Notes: generated by a model not told the origin, from the letters alone. Positions 55,252 to 64,000 are shown, numbered from the stretch's first letter. The stretch is DNA of 64,000 bases from an uncultured Veillonellaceae bacterium (GCA_902773295.1 CACYDT010000082.1:1-64000), one strand, 5' to 3'. Numbers and translations: made by a program.

Positions 55252-55863
55252 ATGACTATCCAAAATAAATTAGGCATTACTGATCCCATAGAATTGGCGC
55301 ATATAGAAGAACGCCTGACTAAGAAACGTGCGCTGGAATTGTATGATGCTGGAATTCTCGATCAATACCCTGTGGGAACTTTGGCAGGCCTGCAATCTAT
55401 ACATGGCTATTTATTTCAAGATATCTACGAGTTTGCCGGTCAGCTCCGTACGGTCAACATAGCTAAAGGTCATTTCCGTTTTGCTCCGGTGTTGTATCTG
55501 GAGGCTGCGTTACACAACATAGATAAAATGCCTCAGGATACCTACGAACATATCATCGAGAAATATATCGAAATGAACGTTGCCCATCCTTTTCGTGAGG
55601 GAAATGGCCGGAGCACACGAATTTGGCTTGATTGCATCCTAAAAAAAGAGCTGGGCATGGTTATTGACTGGAGCAAAGTAGATAAAGAAGATTATCTTTT
55701 TGCTATGGAGCGCAGTCCCGTACGCAATAAGGAACTCATGTCTTTGCTGAAAGAAGCCTTGACCAGCCAGATAAATGACCGTCAGGTTTATATGAAGGGG
55801 ATAGATGCCTCTTACCAATATGAAGGATACAGCGCCTACAAAACCGAGAATACATCGTTATAA
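55252..55863 (+). CDS. Fic/DOC family AMP-transferase, class III autoinhibited
   Basis: 203 residues. Fic enzymes transfer AMP (or another nucleotide) to protein hydroxyls. The active site is H112-P-F-R-E-G-N-G-R120 with S121, the canonical HxFxEGNGR. The C-terminal tail holds S187-Y-Q-Y-E191-G192, which fits the inhibitory motif [S/T]xxxE[G/N] of class III Fic proteins; no separate antitoxin would be required. Base composition is visibly AT-richer than its neighbours, suggesting transfer. ATG at 55252, eight bases behind AAGGAG. Confidence 0.9.
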   Translation: MTIQNKLGITDPIELAHIEERLTKKRALELYDAGILDQYPVGTLAGLQSIHGYLFQDIYEFAGQLRTVNIAKGHFRFAPVLYLEAALHNIDKMPQDTYEHIIEKYIEMNVAHPFREGNGRSTRIWLDCILKKELGMVIDWSKVDKEDYLFAMERSPVRNKELMSLLKEALTSQINDRQVYMKGIDASYQYEGYSAYKTENTSL

Positions 55864-55883
55864 AATTTTCAGGAGGAGAGCCG

Positions 55884-56219
55884 ATGATAAAATATGAAAT
55901 CAAGAGGAGTGGGGAAGCCCACCCGGTTCCGGTTGTGGTGTTCGAGGAAGAAGCTTATGGATTGGCAGGTACTTTTCTCTTGGCAGAGGCCAGGAGTTTT
56001 GGCGCTGAAATATTGTCTGCAATGGATGAGGTTTGTGTGGGCGGAAGGTCATGCAGTTTTTTTTCAGGCAATGCATTCAGCTTGGAAATTACTCCAAGCT
56101 TCACAAAGGTCGTGGATGATATCCTTGGAAAGGAGTGCAGGATATCCACGAAGGATTTCAGGGAAATCGCGGGAGAATATTGCCGGGCATGCGAGAAAAT
56201 CAGCGGAATGCCAAAATAA
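55884..56219 (+). CDS. Hypothetical protein, 111 residues
   Basis: I do not recognise this protein. It starts at 55884 with AGGAGG six bases before the ATG, 20 bases after the fic stop, so it is probably co-transcribed with fic. It has no signal peptide or transmembrane segment. It contains four cysteines (C51, C57, and in the C-terminal YCRACEKISG) and a hydrophobic central beta-like segment (CSFFSGNAFSLEITPSF). A small cytosolic immunity or antitoxin role for EndoU or Fic is a guess only. Confidence 0.6.
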   Translation: MIKYEIKRSGEAHPVPVVVFEEEAYGLAGTFLLAEARSFGAEILSAMDEVCVGGRSCSFFSGNAFSLEITPSFTKVVDDILGKECRISTKDFREIAGEYCRACEKISGMPK

Positions 56220-56283
56220 TTTGGAAAATTCTGTCCGGCAGGTCTGTGGTTTCTTGCATGGAAATACGGATAAAAAAAGAAAC

Positions 56284-56312
56284 TTGCAAAACCTTCCGGA
56301 TTGTGTTAGCAT
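56284..56312 (+). promoter_or_regulatory. Sigma-A promoter of the T-box-pheST operon
   Basis: TTGCAA (56284-56289), 17 bases, TAGCAT (56307-56312). An overlapping TATTAT at 56318-56323 is a weaker option. Confidence 0.55.
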
Positions 56313-56324
56313 GTGTGTATTATG

Positions 56325-56546
56325 GCGATGAAGAAGCGCAGTAGCTTATCGGATGCATGTCCAGAGAATCCTGCCTGGGCTGGGAGCAGGAGCGTGCAGA
56401 TGAGCGAAGATTCCCTTTGGAGCTTTCCGGTGAAGAGGATGCAAGGAGTGTAGCCGGAACGTGCGGCAGCGTTAATGCCATGGAGCATCAATTAGGGTGG
56501 TACCGCGAAATGACCTTCGCCCCTTGCAGGGCGGAGGCTTTATTTT
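56325..56546 (+). ncRNA. T-box riboswitch of pheST (Phe specifier)
   Basis: The T-box core AGGGTGGTACCGCG is at 56494-56507. Upstream is a long Stem I with AGTA (56348 or so), a distal hairpin CCTGC...GCAGG, and on its 3' side CGAAGATTCCC, where TTC at 56411-56413 fits a Phe specifier. Downstream, CCTTCGCCC (56514-56522) pairs with GGGCGGAGG (56529-56537), followed by CTTTATTTTTT, the terminator that competes with the T-box antiterminator. Uncharged tRNA-Phe should allow read-through into pheST. The specifier is my reading; the T-box call is firm. Confidence 0.93.
56514..56546 (+). terminator. T-box-controlled terminator
   Basis: Nine-base-pair stem with one G.U and a six-base loop, then T-rich CTTTATTTTTT. 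Confidence 0.85.
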
Positions 56547-56567
56547 TTGGGGGAGGCAAAGCTTTTG

Positions 56568-57596
56568 ATGAAAGAAAAGATTGAAAAACTGAGGCAGGAT
56601 GCTGCCGAGGCTATCAAGGAAAAGGTTGCGAACCTGACAGATCTCAACGATATCCGTGTCAAGTACCTTGGAAAGAAGGGGGAGCTCACGGCAATCCTGC
56701 GGGGCATGAGCCAATTGGGCGCCGAGGACCGTCCGAAGATCGGGAAAATCGTCAATGAGGCGCGGGCGCAGCTCGAGGCCCTCATCACGGAGAAAAACGA
56801 GCAGCTCAAAGCGCGGGAACTGGCTGACAAGCTGTCCAGCGAGAGGATTGACGTGACCCTTCCGGGGAGGCAGTTCCGCGTAGGGCATTTGCATCCCCTG
56901 ACTCTTACGATGGGACGCATCAAGAACATCTTTTTGAATATGGGATTCAGCATCGAGGAAGGACCGGAAATCGAGACGGATTATTTCAATTTTGAGGCAT
57001 TGAACCTTCCCAAGGACCATCCGGCTCGTGATATGCAGGATTCCTTCTATATTACGGAGGAAATCCTCATGCGTACCCAGACTTCTCCGGTTCAGGCACG
57101 CACCATGCAGTCCCGCGAGCCGAACAGTCCCATCCGCATGATTGCGCCGGGCCGGGTCTATCGCCGGGATGACTACGATGCCACGCATTCCCCCATGTTC
57201 ACGCAGGTGGAGGGGCTTGTCATCGATAAGGGAATCAGTTTTGCCGACCTCAAGGGCACATTGGAGGTTGCTCTGCGCCAGATCTTCGATGAAAAGGTTG
57301 GCGTGCGGTTCCGTCCGAGCTTCTTCCCCTTCACGGAGCCGAGCACGGAGGTGGACATTTCCTGTGTCATGTGCCATGGAGCGGGCTGCCGTGTCTGCAA
57401 GGGCACGGGCTGGCTGGAGATTCTTGGCGCAGGAATGGTGCATCCCCATGTCCTGGAAATGAGCGGCTACGATCCTGCAAAAGTCAGCGGCTTTGCTTTT
57501 GGGCTTGGCGTGGAACGCATCGCCATGCTTTCCTATGGCATCGATGATCTGCGTTTGTTCTATGACAATGATGTGCGTTTCTTGCGCCAGTTTTAA
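56568..57596 (+). CDS. pheS: Phenylalanyl-tRNA synthetase alpha chain
   Basis: 342 residues. The catalytic subunit of the alpha2-beta2 enzyme. An N-terminal coiled coil is followed by the class II core with [35 protein letters not shown] and, near the end, [12 protein letters not shown] CxxC pair before the last motifs ([15 protein letters not shown]) is common in bacterial PheS. Start at 56568; GGGGGAGG is 11 bases upstream. Confidence 0.97.
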   Translation: MKEKIEKLRQDAAEAIKEKVANLTDLNDIRVKYLGKKGELTAILRGMSQLGAEDRPKIGKIVNEARAQLEALITEKNEQLKARELADKLSSERIDVTLPGRQFRVGHLHPLTLTMGRIKNIFLNMGFSIEEGPEIETDYFNFEALNLPKDHPARDMQDSFYITEEILMRTQTSPVQARTMQSREPNSPIRMIAPGRVYRRDDYDATHSPMFTQVEGLVIDKGISFADLKGTLEVALRQIFDEKVGVRFRPSFFPFTEPSTEVDISCVMCHGAGCRVCKGTGWLEILGAGMVHPHVLEMSGYDPAKVSGFAFGLGVERIAMLSYGIDDLRLFYDNDVRFLRQF

Positions 57597-57616
57597 GGGA
57601 GCGGAAGGGGATAGTT

Positions 57617-60049
57617 ATGCAAGTTTCTGTGAAATGGCTGAAGGATTATATCGATTTTGACTGGTCGGCAGAGGAACTGGCCGACAGGCTTACCATGGCA
57701 GGGGTGCCGGTAGAGCATGTGATTCGCGCCGATGAGGGGATGGAAAAGGTTGTGACGGGACGCATCGAGAAGCTTGTTGCCCATCCGGATTCCGACCATC
57801 TGCAGGTCTGCACCATGAACGTGGGGCAGGAGGAGCCCATTCAGATTGTCACGGGCGCACAGAACGTGGCGGAAGGGCAGGTGGTTCCCGTGGCGCTTGT
57901 GGGGGCACATCTTCCCAATGGGCAGAAGATTTCCAAGGGAAAGCTGCGCGGAGTGGCATCCAACGGCATGCTTTGTTCTGCCGGTGAGCTCAAGATGGAT
58001 CTTTCCAAGCTGACCGAGGAGCAGAAGGATGGTATTTACCTTCTTCCTGCAGATACGCCCGTGGGAGTTCCCGTAAAGGATGTTCTGGGGATGGATGATG
58101 TCATCCTGGAATTCGAGCTTACGGCAAACCGTGGGGATTGCTTCAGCGTTTTCGGGCTGGTGCGGGAGATTTCCGTGCTTTCCGGCAATGCGCCGAAGTG
58201 GCCCGATATCTCCGTGAAGGAGGATGACCCGGCCAAGGCGGAAGAGCTGGTGAAGATCGGCATCGAGGCAGAGGATCTCTGCGACCGTTTTTCTGCCCGC
58301 GTGATCCGCAACGTGAAGATCGGTCCGTCGCCGGAATGGATGCAGCAGCGTTTGGAAGGTGCCGGGATTCGCGCCATCAACAATGTGGTGGACGTGACGA
58401 ATTTCGTCATGGTGGAGCTTGGGCAGCCCATGCATGCCTATGATTACGACCATGTGGCGGGGCACAGCCTCACGGCCCGTCGTGCCATGGCGGGTGAGAG
58501 GCTGCATACGCTGGATGATTCCTCGCGCCTGGCCAAAGGGGACGAGCTGGTGATTGCCGATGCAGAGAAGGCTGCCGGGCTGGCCGGGGTCATGGGAGGA
58601 TTGGAGAGCGAGGTCGTGGATACGACGACATCCATTATCTTGGAGGCTGCTTCCTTCCAGGGAGCGAGCATCCGGAGAACTTCCCGTGCCTGCGGGCTCC
58701 ACACCGAGGCTTCCGGTCGCTTTGAGCGCGGCGTGGACGTGTGCAATACAAAGCGGGCATTGGATCGCGCCGCCCAGCTTCTCCAGGAGATGGGAGCCTG
58801 TACGGTGACGCAGGGCATTGTGGATGTCTATCCCCATCCGAAGGAGCAGGCTGTTGTGGAATTCACTGCAGAGCAGGTCAATAACCGTCTGGGGACGGAT
58901 ATTTCCGGCAAGCGCATGGAAGAGATCTTGGAGCATCTTGGTTTCGAGGTTTCCGGGGACGGAGAGAACTACCGGGTGGTTGTGCCTTCCTGGCGCAACG
59001 ATGTCTCTCTCATGGATGACATTTCCGAGGAGGTTGCCCGCATCCACGGTTTTGAGAACATTGCCGCCACCATGCCCCGGGGCAATGTTGTGCAGGGCTA
59101 TCAGAGTCCCAGGCAGACGTTTATGGACGAGATCCGGAAGATTTTTGTGAGCCTGGGATTGAGTGAGGAGCTTTCCTTCAGCTTCACGCATCCTTCTATG
59201 TTCGACAAGCTCAGGGTGCCGAAGGACAGCAGCCTCCGCAGGGCCATCGAGATTATGAATCCTCTGACGGATGAATATCCTCTGGTGCGTACGACCCTTC
59301 TTTCCAGTATCATGGAGAACACGGTGCGGAATTTTTCCCGCAAGAACGAGGATATCCAGCTCTTCGAGATTGCCCCGGTTTTCTATCCCAAGGCTCTTCC
59401 CGTGACGGAGCAGCCGGTGGAGGTCATGAAGCTGGCGGGCATCATGACGGGGCGGCGCCACAGCATTGCCTGGAACCAAGGCAATGAGATGGTGGATTTC
59501 TACGATGCCAAGGGCGTGGTGGAAACACTGTTCGAGTGCCTTTCCATTTCCAAGTATACGGTGGAGGCAGGGGAGCACTACATGATGCACCCGGGCAAGA
59601 CGGCGGTGTTCCGGAAAGGAAAAGAAGTCATCGCGACGATCGGGGAAGTGCATCCCGCTGTTGCCGATGCCTTCGGCATCAAACAGAAAATGTACGTCTT
59701 TGAGATGGACATCGAGACACTCATGAAGTACACGGCCAGGAATTTCCACTTCGAGGCTCTTCCAAAGTACCCTGCTATCAGCCGGGATCTTGCTATGCTG
59801 GTGGATGCCGATGTGAATGCCGGGGATGTGGAGAAGGTCATTGAGAAGAACGGCGGGAAGTATTTCAAGGAGGTCACTTTGTTCGATGTCTATACGGGCA
59901 AGCAGATTGCAGACGGGAAGAAGAGCCTGGCTTTCACCATGCAGTTCCAGTCGAATGACAAGACATTGACGGACGAGGAAGCGGACGAGGCCTTCCGGAA
60001 CATTCTCAAGGCAGTGGAAAAGAACTTCCGGGCGGAGCTTCGCGCCTGA
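57617..60049 (+). CDS. pheT: Phenylalanyl-tRNA synthetase beta chain
   Basis: 810 residues. It has the N-terminal EMAP-like tRNA-binding domain (VVTGRIEKLVAHPDSDHLQVC), B3/B4 and B5 domains, and the C-terminal ferredoxin-like anticodon-binding domain (YPAISRDLAMLVD). B3/B4 editing residues look present (AINNVVDVTNFVM). It follows pheS by 20 bases under T-box control. Confidence 0.97.
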   Translation: MQVSVKWLKDYIDFDWSAEELADRLTMAGVPVEHVIRADEGMEKVVTGRIEKLVAHPDSDHLQVCTMNVGQEEPIQIVTGAQNVAEGQVVPVALVGAHLPNGQKISKGKLRGVASNGMLCSAGELKMDLSKLTEEQKDGIYLLPADTPVGVPVKDVLGMDDVILEFELTANRGDCFSVFGLVREISVLSGNAPKWPDISVKEDDPAKAEELVKIGIEAEDLCDRFSARVIRNVKIGPSPEWMQQRLEGAGIRAINNVVDVTNFVMVELGQPMHAYDYDHVAGHSLTARRAMAGERLHTLDDSSRLAKGDELVIADAEKAAGLAGVMGGLESEVVDTTTSIILEAASFQGASIRRTSRACGLHTEASGRFERGVDVCNTKRALDRAAQLLQEMGACTVTQGIVDVYPHPKEQAVVEFTAEQVNNRLGTDISGKRMEEILEHLGFEVSGDGENYRVVVPSWRNDVSLMDDISEEVARIHGFENIAATMPRGNVVQGYQSPRQTFMDEIRKIFVSLGLSEELSFSFTHPSMFDKLRVPKDSSLRRAIEIMNPLTDEYPLVRTTLLSSIMENTVRNFSRKNEDIQLFEIAPVFYPKALPVTEQPVEVMKLAGIMTGRRHSIAWNQGNEMVDFYDAKGVVETLFECLSISKYTVEAGEHYMMHPGKTAVFRKGKEVIATIGEVHPAVADAFGIKQKMYVFEMDIETLMKYTARNFHFEALPKYPAISRDLAMLVDADVNAGDVEKVIEKNGGKYFKEVTLFDVYTGKQIADGKKSLAFTMQFQSNDKTLTDEEADEAFRNILKAVEKNFRAELRA

Positions 60050-60065
60050 GCAAGCAGGTGGTCTT

Positions 60066-60320
60066 ATGGAGAAGAAAGAATCGAAAAAAGTCCCTGTGGA
60101 GATTTTCGGTACAACCTATCCTCTCCGCACAGACGGGGATCCCGACTATTTGCGAAAACTTGCAAAGATGGTGGATGACCACATGAAATCTGTATCCCAG
60201 AGGACACGAAGTTTTTCCGGCCCGCGCATAGGCGTATTGGCAGCCTTGGAGCTGGCAGATGAGTACTGCAAGCTCAAGAAGGATTATGATGAGTTGTTGG
60301 CACTTTTGGAAGAGAAATAA
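60066..60320 (+). CDS. zapA: Cell division protein ZapA
   Basis: 84 residues. Binds FtsZ and promotes bundling. The N-terminal beta part (KVPVEIFGTTYPLRTDGDPDYLRKLAKMVD) and C-terminal helix match Firmicute ZapA. It follows pheT in the usual order. Confidence 0.92.
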   Translation: MEKKESKKVPVEIFGTTYPLRTDGDPDYLRKLAKMVDDHMKSVSQRTRSFSGPRIGVLAALELADEYCKLKKDYDELLALLEEK

Positions 60321-60346
60321 TGTATCCTGAGGAAGGACGGTTGGCA

Positions 60347-60616
60347 ATGAAACTCGTAGTTACTGTTGTCGGAAAGGATCGCGTTGGCATTATCGCGATG
60401 GTCAGCCAGATTCTGGCGGAAAACAATGTGAACATCCTGAGCATCAACCAGAATATCATGGACGGCTTTTTCAATATGATTCTCCTTGCGGAGATCAGCG
60501 AAAGCAAAATAAAGCTCACGGAGCTCCAGAAGATTCTCAAGGAGCGCGGAGAGGAAATCAATGTACAGATCAAGGCGCAGCATGAGGATATCTTCAATGT
60601 CATGCATCAGGTGTGA
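60347..60616 (+). CDS. ACT domain protein, UPF0237
   Basis: 89 residues, one ACT domain: KLVVTVVGKDRVGIIAMVSQILAE with INQNIMDGFFNM. It is always next to a UPF0210 protein, and the pair is suspected to sense an amino acid or related ligand; function is not established. Start at 60347 behind GGAAGGA. Confidence 0.9.
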   Translation: MKLVVTVVGKDRVGIIAMVSQILAENNVNILSINQNIMDGFFNMILLAEISESKIKLTELQKILKERGEEINVQIKAQHEDIFNVMHQV

Positions 60617-60631
60617 TGGAGGGGTGTTTCA

Positions 60632-61993
60632 GTGATCACGATAGATGATATTTTGGAAACAAACCGGATGATTACGGAGAACAAGCTGGATGTGCGTACC
60701 ATCACCATGGGGATTTCCCTTCGGGATTGCGCCCATCCGAATATCAGCCAGTTCTGCCGCAATATCTATGACAAGATTACGACCTCGGCGGAGTTCCTCG
60801 TGAAGACGGGGGAGGACATCGAGGCGGAATACGGCATTCCCATCATCCACAAACGCATTTCCGTGACGCCCATTGCCATCGCGGCAGATGCCTGCAAGAC
60901 GGATACCTATGTTCCTGTAGCGGAGGCCTTGGACAAGGCGGCCAAGGAAGTAGGGGTGAATTTCATCGGCGGCTTTTCGGCTCTGGTGGAAAAAGGATTC
61001 ACGAATGGGGACTGCATCCTGATCGATTCCATTCCCCAGGCTCTTGCGACCACGGAGCTGGTATGCTCTTCGGTGAATCTGGGCTCTACGAAGACTGGCA
61101 TCAATATGGACTGCGTGCGTGAAATGGGAGAGGTGATCAAGCGCACGGCAGAGCTTACCCGTGACCGGCAGGCCATTGGCTGTGCCAAGCTTGTGGTCTT
61201 CTGCAATGCTCCGGGAGACAATCCTTTCATGGCCGGGGCTTTCCATGGTGTCAGCGAAGCGGACAAAGTTGTCAGTGTCGGTGTCAGCGGGCCGGGGGTT
61301 GTGAAGCATGCCTTGGAAGAGCTCAAGGGTGCGGATTTCACGGCCATCGCGGAAACCATCAAGAAGACGGCCTTCAAGATCACTCGTGTCGGGCAGCTGG
61401 TGGCAAGGGAGGCATCGAAGCGGCTGGGTGTGCCCTTCGGCATCATAGATCTCTCTCTTGCGCCTACTCCGGCCGTGGGGGACAGCGTAGCGCGCATCAT
61501 TGAGGAACTGGGCATTGAGAGCTGCGGTGCGCCGGGGACAACGGCGGCATTGGCGCTTCTGAACGATGCAGTGAAAAAGGGAGGGCTTATGGCATCTTCC
61601 CATGTCGGGGGTCTGTCCGGCGCCTTTATCCCCGTGAGCGAGGACGAAGGCATGATCCATGCGGTGCAGCAGGGCAGTCTTTCCATAGAGAAACTGGAAG
61701 CCATGACCTGTGTATGTTCCGTGGGGCTGGATATGATTGCCATTGAGGGAGATACCTCTGCGGCGACGATTTCCGGCATTATTGCGGACGAAGCAGCTAT
61801 CGGCATGGTCAACAACAAGACGACCGCAGTGCGCGTGATTCCCGTGCCGGGCAAGAAAGTCGGGGAAATGGTGGAATACGGGGGGCTCCTGGGGTATTGC
61901 CCCATCGTTCCCCTTCGCAACCAGTACAGCTCGGAGGCATTCATTGCCCGCGGCGGGCGCATCCCTGCACCGATTCGCAGTCTCACGAACTGA
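60632..61993 (+). CDS. UPF0210 (PFL family) protein
   Basis: 453 residues. It has [28 protein letters not shown], and the C-terminal [20 protein letters not shown]. The fold is related to pyruvate formate-lyase-like proteins, without the glycyl radical loop seen in true PFL. GTG start behind GGAGGGG. Partnered with the preceding ACT protein. Confidence 0.92.
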   Translation: MITIDDILETNRMITENKLDVRTITMGISLRDCAHPNISQFCRNIYDKITTSAEFLVKTGEDIEAEYGIPIIHKRISVTPIAIAADACKTDTYVPVAEALDKAAKEVGVNFIGGFSALVEKGFTNGDCILIDSIPQALATTELVCSSVNLGSTKTGINMDCVREMGEVIKRTAELTRDRQAIGCAKLVVFCNAPGDNPFMAGAFHGVSEADKVVSVGVSGPGVVKHALEELKGADFTAIAETIKKTAFKITRVGQLVAREASKRLGVPFGIIDLSLAPTPAVGDSVARIIEELGIESCGAPGTTAALALLNDAVKKGGLMASSHVGGLSGAFIPVSEDEGMIHAVQQGSLSIEKLEAMTCVCSVGLDMIAIEGDTSAATISGIIADEAAIGMVNNKTTAVRVIPVPGKKVGEMVEYGGLLGYCPIVPLRNQYSSEAFIARGGRIPAPIRSLTN

Positions 61994-62009
61994 ATTGAGG
62001 GATATCCGG

Positions 62010-62858
62010 ATGAAACAGATCATCATGAATGCAGATGATTTTGGACGCCATGCTCGGATCAATGAAGCAGTGGAGCAGGCAGTCATGTATGGCTGCCTGC
62101 GTTCTGCTACCTTGATGCCGGGAGGGAAAGCCTTTGACGGGGCGGTGCAGGTTGCAAGACGGTGTCCTTCCCTGGGCGTTGGCATCCATTTTACGTTGGC
62201 AAACGGTTTCCCTGTTCTCCCTGCAAAAGAAATCCCAAGCCTTGTCACGGAAGAAGGCGTGTTCTACGATGACTATATGGCCTTTTTGAAGCGCTTCATG
62301 CGAGGGCTCATCCGTCTTTCCGAAGTGCGCTCCGAATTGTCGGCGCAGCTTGGAAAGATGGAACGGGCGGGACTCAAATTGACCCATGTGGACAGCCATC
62401 AGCATCTTCACCATGTTCCCGGGATTCTCGGGATTGTTCTGGATTTGGCGGAATCCGCAGGGATCCATGCCCTTCGCATCTCCCATACCCATGTGTTTGA
62501 TGGGGATTTGGGGAGCGTTGGGCAGCTGGTGGGGCGATTGGGGCTCGGCTCTCTTTCCAGGTATGCGGCAAGGGCAGCGCGGAAGAGGGGATTTTTCATG
62601 CCGGACCATTTTGCGGGGATTGTTGCAGGGGAAGCCGTCAGCGAGAAAGCCATTGAGCGCTTCCTTGACCATCTCGAAGAGGGAACGACGGAGATCATGA
62701 TGCATCCCGGGACAGACAATGCTGCATTGCAAAGGGATTGCTTATGGCAACATGATTTCGAAGCGGAGCTTCATGCCCTGACATCCTCGGAGATTCTTGG
62801 GAAATTGGAGGCGCATGGCATTGCCGCAGTGAATTTTTCTTCTTGCATGATAAGTTGA
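62010..62858 (+). CDS. ChbG/YdjC-type carbohydrate deacetylase
   Basis: 282 residues. YdjC proteins remove acetyl groups from chito-oligosaccharides or hopanoid-linked sugars. It has MNADDFGRHARINEAV at the N terminus and THVDSHQHLHHVPGIL with the metal histidines; MMHPG follows. Start at the ATG at 62010. The end overlaps the promoter of the next gene. Confidence 0.9.
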   Translation: MKQIIMNADDFGRHARINEAVEQAVMYGCLRSATLMPGGKAFDGAVQVARRCPSLGVGIHFTLANGFPVLPAKEIPSLVTEEGVFYDDYMAFLKRFMRGLIRLSEVRSELSAQLGKMERAGLKLTHVDSHQHLHHVPGILGIVLDLAESAGIHALRISHTHVFDGDLGSVGQLVGRLGLGSLSRYAARAARKRGFFMPDHFAGIVAGEAVSEKAIERFLDHLEEGTTEIMMHPGTDNAALQRDCLWQHDFEAELHALTSSEILGKLEAHGIAAVNFSSCMIS

Positions 62859-62883
62859 CAGATTATTAGGTAAACGATATAAT
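62855..62883 (+). promoter_or_regulatory. Perfect consensus sigma-A promoter
   Basis: TTGACA (62855-62860), exactly 17 bases, TATAAT (62878-62883). Its -35 overlaps the YdjC stop. A strong ribosome-binding site (AGGGGAGAGG) follows, so high expression is expected. Confidence 0.85.
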
Positions 62884-62935
62884 ATCATCATGAAGAAGAT
62901 ATTTCTTTTGGGAGATAAGAAAGGGGAGAGGTAGT

Positions 62936-63874
62936 ATGAAGAAATGTGGTTTTCTGCCTTGCCTGGCGGCGGTGCTGCTGGCAGGCGCAATGTTGCTTGG
63001 CAGCATGTCACAGGTTTCGGCCAAGGCGATGGTCAGGACGGGGGAACTGCTGGATGCAGCGAAAATCATGGTGGCAGGCGCTCAGAACAAGGCAAAGGAA
63101 ATCAATGTGCCAATGGTAATCTCTGTAGTGGACATGGACGGCAATCTCGTTCTGCTTCACCGGATGGAAGGCTCGTTGCTGGCGAGCTTGGAGATTTCCC
63201 CCAATAAGGCATATACGGCTGTTGCATTGAAGATGCCAAGCTCCGATGTGAAGAAGCTGGCACAGGAAGGCCAGGAACTGCAGGGAGTTGCCATTCAGCA
63301 TGCGGGACGCTTGGTTGAATTCGGCGGTGGCCTTCCCATCTACGACGCGAACGGGAAACAGATCGGCGGCATTGGCGTGTCGGGCGGCAGCGTGGCTGAG
63401 GATACCTCGGTCGCCCAAGCAGGATTGGATGCCTACAAGGAAGGCCAGCAGATAGGTGCTGCATCCGGTGGGATATTGCTGGACAAGGCAATGCTGGCAG
63501 TAGTAGCTGCTGAGAGGAAGGCCATCGAGATCCATGTGCCGATGGTGATCTCCTTTGTGGATATGGGCGGCAATCTGGTGCTTTTGCATAGGATGGAGAA
63601 CTCCCTTCTTGCGAGCCTTGAAATCGCTCCCAACAAGGCATTCACCTCCGTGGCATTGAAGATGCCCAGCGCGAAGGTGAAGGAGCTTGCGCAGCAGGGG
63701 CAGGAACTCCAGGGAATCGCAGTACAGCATGCGGGTCGTCTCGTGGAGTTCGGCGGTGGCATCCCCGTCTATAACAAGCACGGGAAGCAAATCGGTGCCA
63801 TCGGCGTGTCGGGCGGCAGCGTCGCAGAGGATACCAGCGTTGCAGAAGCAGCTGTCGCTGCCATGAAGGATTGA
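62936..63874 (+). CDS. Secreted protein with two GlcG/HbpS-type domains
   Basis: 312 residues. A signal peptide (LAAVLLAGAMLLGSMSQVSA) is followed by two copies of the GlcG/HbpS domain (about 35-165 and 175-308). The copies share most residues, for example VPMVISVVDMDGNLVLLHRM against VPMVISFVDMGGNLVLLHRM. HbpS proteins bind heme or cobalamin-like ligands and act in redox stress; here the ligand is unknown. It has its own strong promoter and terminator. Tandem duplication within one protein is unusual. Confidence 0.85.
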   Translation: MKKCGFLPCLAAVLLAGAMLLGSMSQVSAKAMVRTGELLDAAKIMVAGAQNKAKEINVPMVISVVDMDGNLVLLHRMEGSLLASLEISPNKAYTAVALKMPSSDVKKLAQEGQELQGVAIQHAGRLVEFGGGLPIYDANGKQIGGIGVSGGSVAEDTSVAQAGLDAYKEGQQIGAASGGILLDKAMLAVVAAERKAIEIHVPMVISFVDMGGNLVLLHRMENSLLASLEIAPNKAFTSVALKMPSAKVKELAQQGQELQGIAVQHAGRLVEFGGGIPVYNKHGKQIGAIGVSGGSVAEDTSVAEAAVAAMKD

Positions 63875-63905
63875 AGAACGGAAAAGAAGGAAGGCAGGCT
63901 ATGCC

Positions 63906-63940
63906 AAAGGCTCCCATCGGAAGGATGGGAGCCTTTTCTT
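63906..63940. terminator. Rho-independent terminator after the GlcG/HbpS gene
   Basis: AAAGGCTCCCATC (63906-63918) pairs perfectly with GATGGGAGCCTTT (63924-63936), followed by TCTT. It may also serve the convergent gene at the right edge. Confidence 0.88.
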
Positions 63941-64000
63941 CATGGTTCATTCAGGAGTACATATCCCGGGAAAATGACGAACAGGAACATCGCGCCCACA
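63940..64000 (-). CDS. C-terminal end of an unidentified gene, partial
   Basis: Read on the - strand the last 61 bases give VGAMFLFVIFPGYVLLNEP followed by TGA (stop at 63942-63940). The hydrophobic content suggests a membrane protein. Too short to identify. Confidence 0.45.
   Translation of the reverse strand, partial: VGAMFLFVIFPGYVLLNEP

Overview
The window is one 64 kb stretch of a low-G+C-type Gram-positive lineage chromosome of moderate GC. The most likely source is a diderm Firmicute of the Negativicutes (Selenomonas/Mitsuokella-like); this is inference, because no rRNA or tRNA is present to anchor it. Supporting features are DnaE together with PolC, a T-box in front of pheST, IreB-RuvX-DUF1292-MltG in series, ispH overlapping an S1-domain gene, the ylxR/ylxQ genes in the nusA-infB operon, and frequent TTG/GTG starts behind strong AGGAGG sites. 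Nearly all of the window is conserved housekeeping sequence read on the + strand; only the VanW-type gene, the AI-2E-family transporter and a partial gene at the right edge are on the - strand.

Region 1-4367 is dnaE, interrupted by an IStron: a group I self-splicing intron fused to an IS200/IS605-type tnpB gene with a probable guide-RNA (omega RNA) end. I place the splice junctions after base 7 and after base 1972. Joining them restores H-K-L-G-Y-D-S-Y-F about 65 codons before the polymerase active-site PDIDVDF. Next come dacF-type carboxypeptidase, rluB, a HI0933-type flavoprotein, aroA-cmk-plsC, ispH-S1, a DUF512 radical SAM protein with an apparent CTG start, der and plsY (4.4-15.8 kb). 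Region 15.8-28.4 kb holds vanW-like, UPF0735-hom-thrB, CCA-transferase-like, gamma-carbonic anhydrase, ndk, cobalamin adenosyltransferase, cstA, an EF-G paralogue and a secreted L,D-transpeptidase.

Region 28.4-36.0 kb is a replication block: polA-coaE-slt-polC. The PolC has no DnaQ-type exonuclease inserted in its PHP domain, and PolA has lost its 3'-5' exonuclease residues, so proofreading must come from elsewhere or be weak. Region 36.0-44.1 kb is the rimP-nusA-ylxR-ylxQ-infB-rbfA-nrnA-truB-ribF operon. It is followed by a chemoreceptor, ireB-ruvX-DUF1292, mltG, the tRNA wobble-uridine pair trmR/U32 peptidase, an HD-GYP protein and an AI-2E transporter.

Region 53.0-56.2 kb is the most accessory-looking part. 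It contains a lipoprotein thioredoxin, a 47-residue CXXC membrane peptide and a polyferredoxin (a likely envelope redox module). After these come a lipoprotein with an EndoU-type RNase domain, an AT-richer class III Fic enzyme and an unrecognised 111-residue protein. From 56.3 kb the conserved order resumes: T-box, pheS, pheT, zapA, ACT protein, UPF0210, YdjC-type deacetylase, and a secreted protein with two GlcG/HbpS domains behind a perfect consensus promoter.

The best candidates for something little described are (1) the IStron inside an essential polymerase gene, (2) the exonuclease-less PolC together with the exonuclease-dead PolA, and (3) the lipoprotein EndoU / Fic / unknown-protein cluster.
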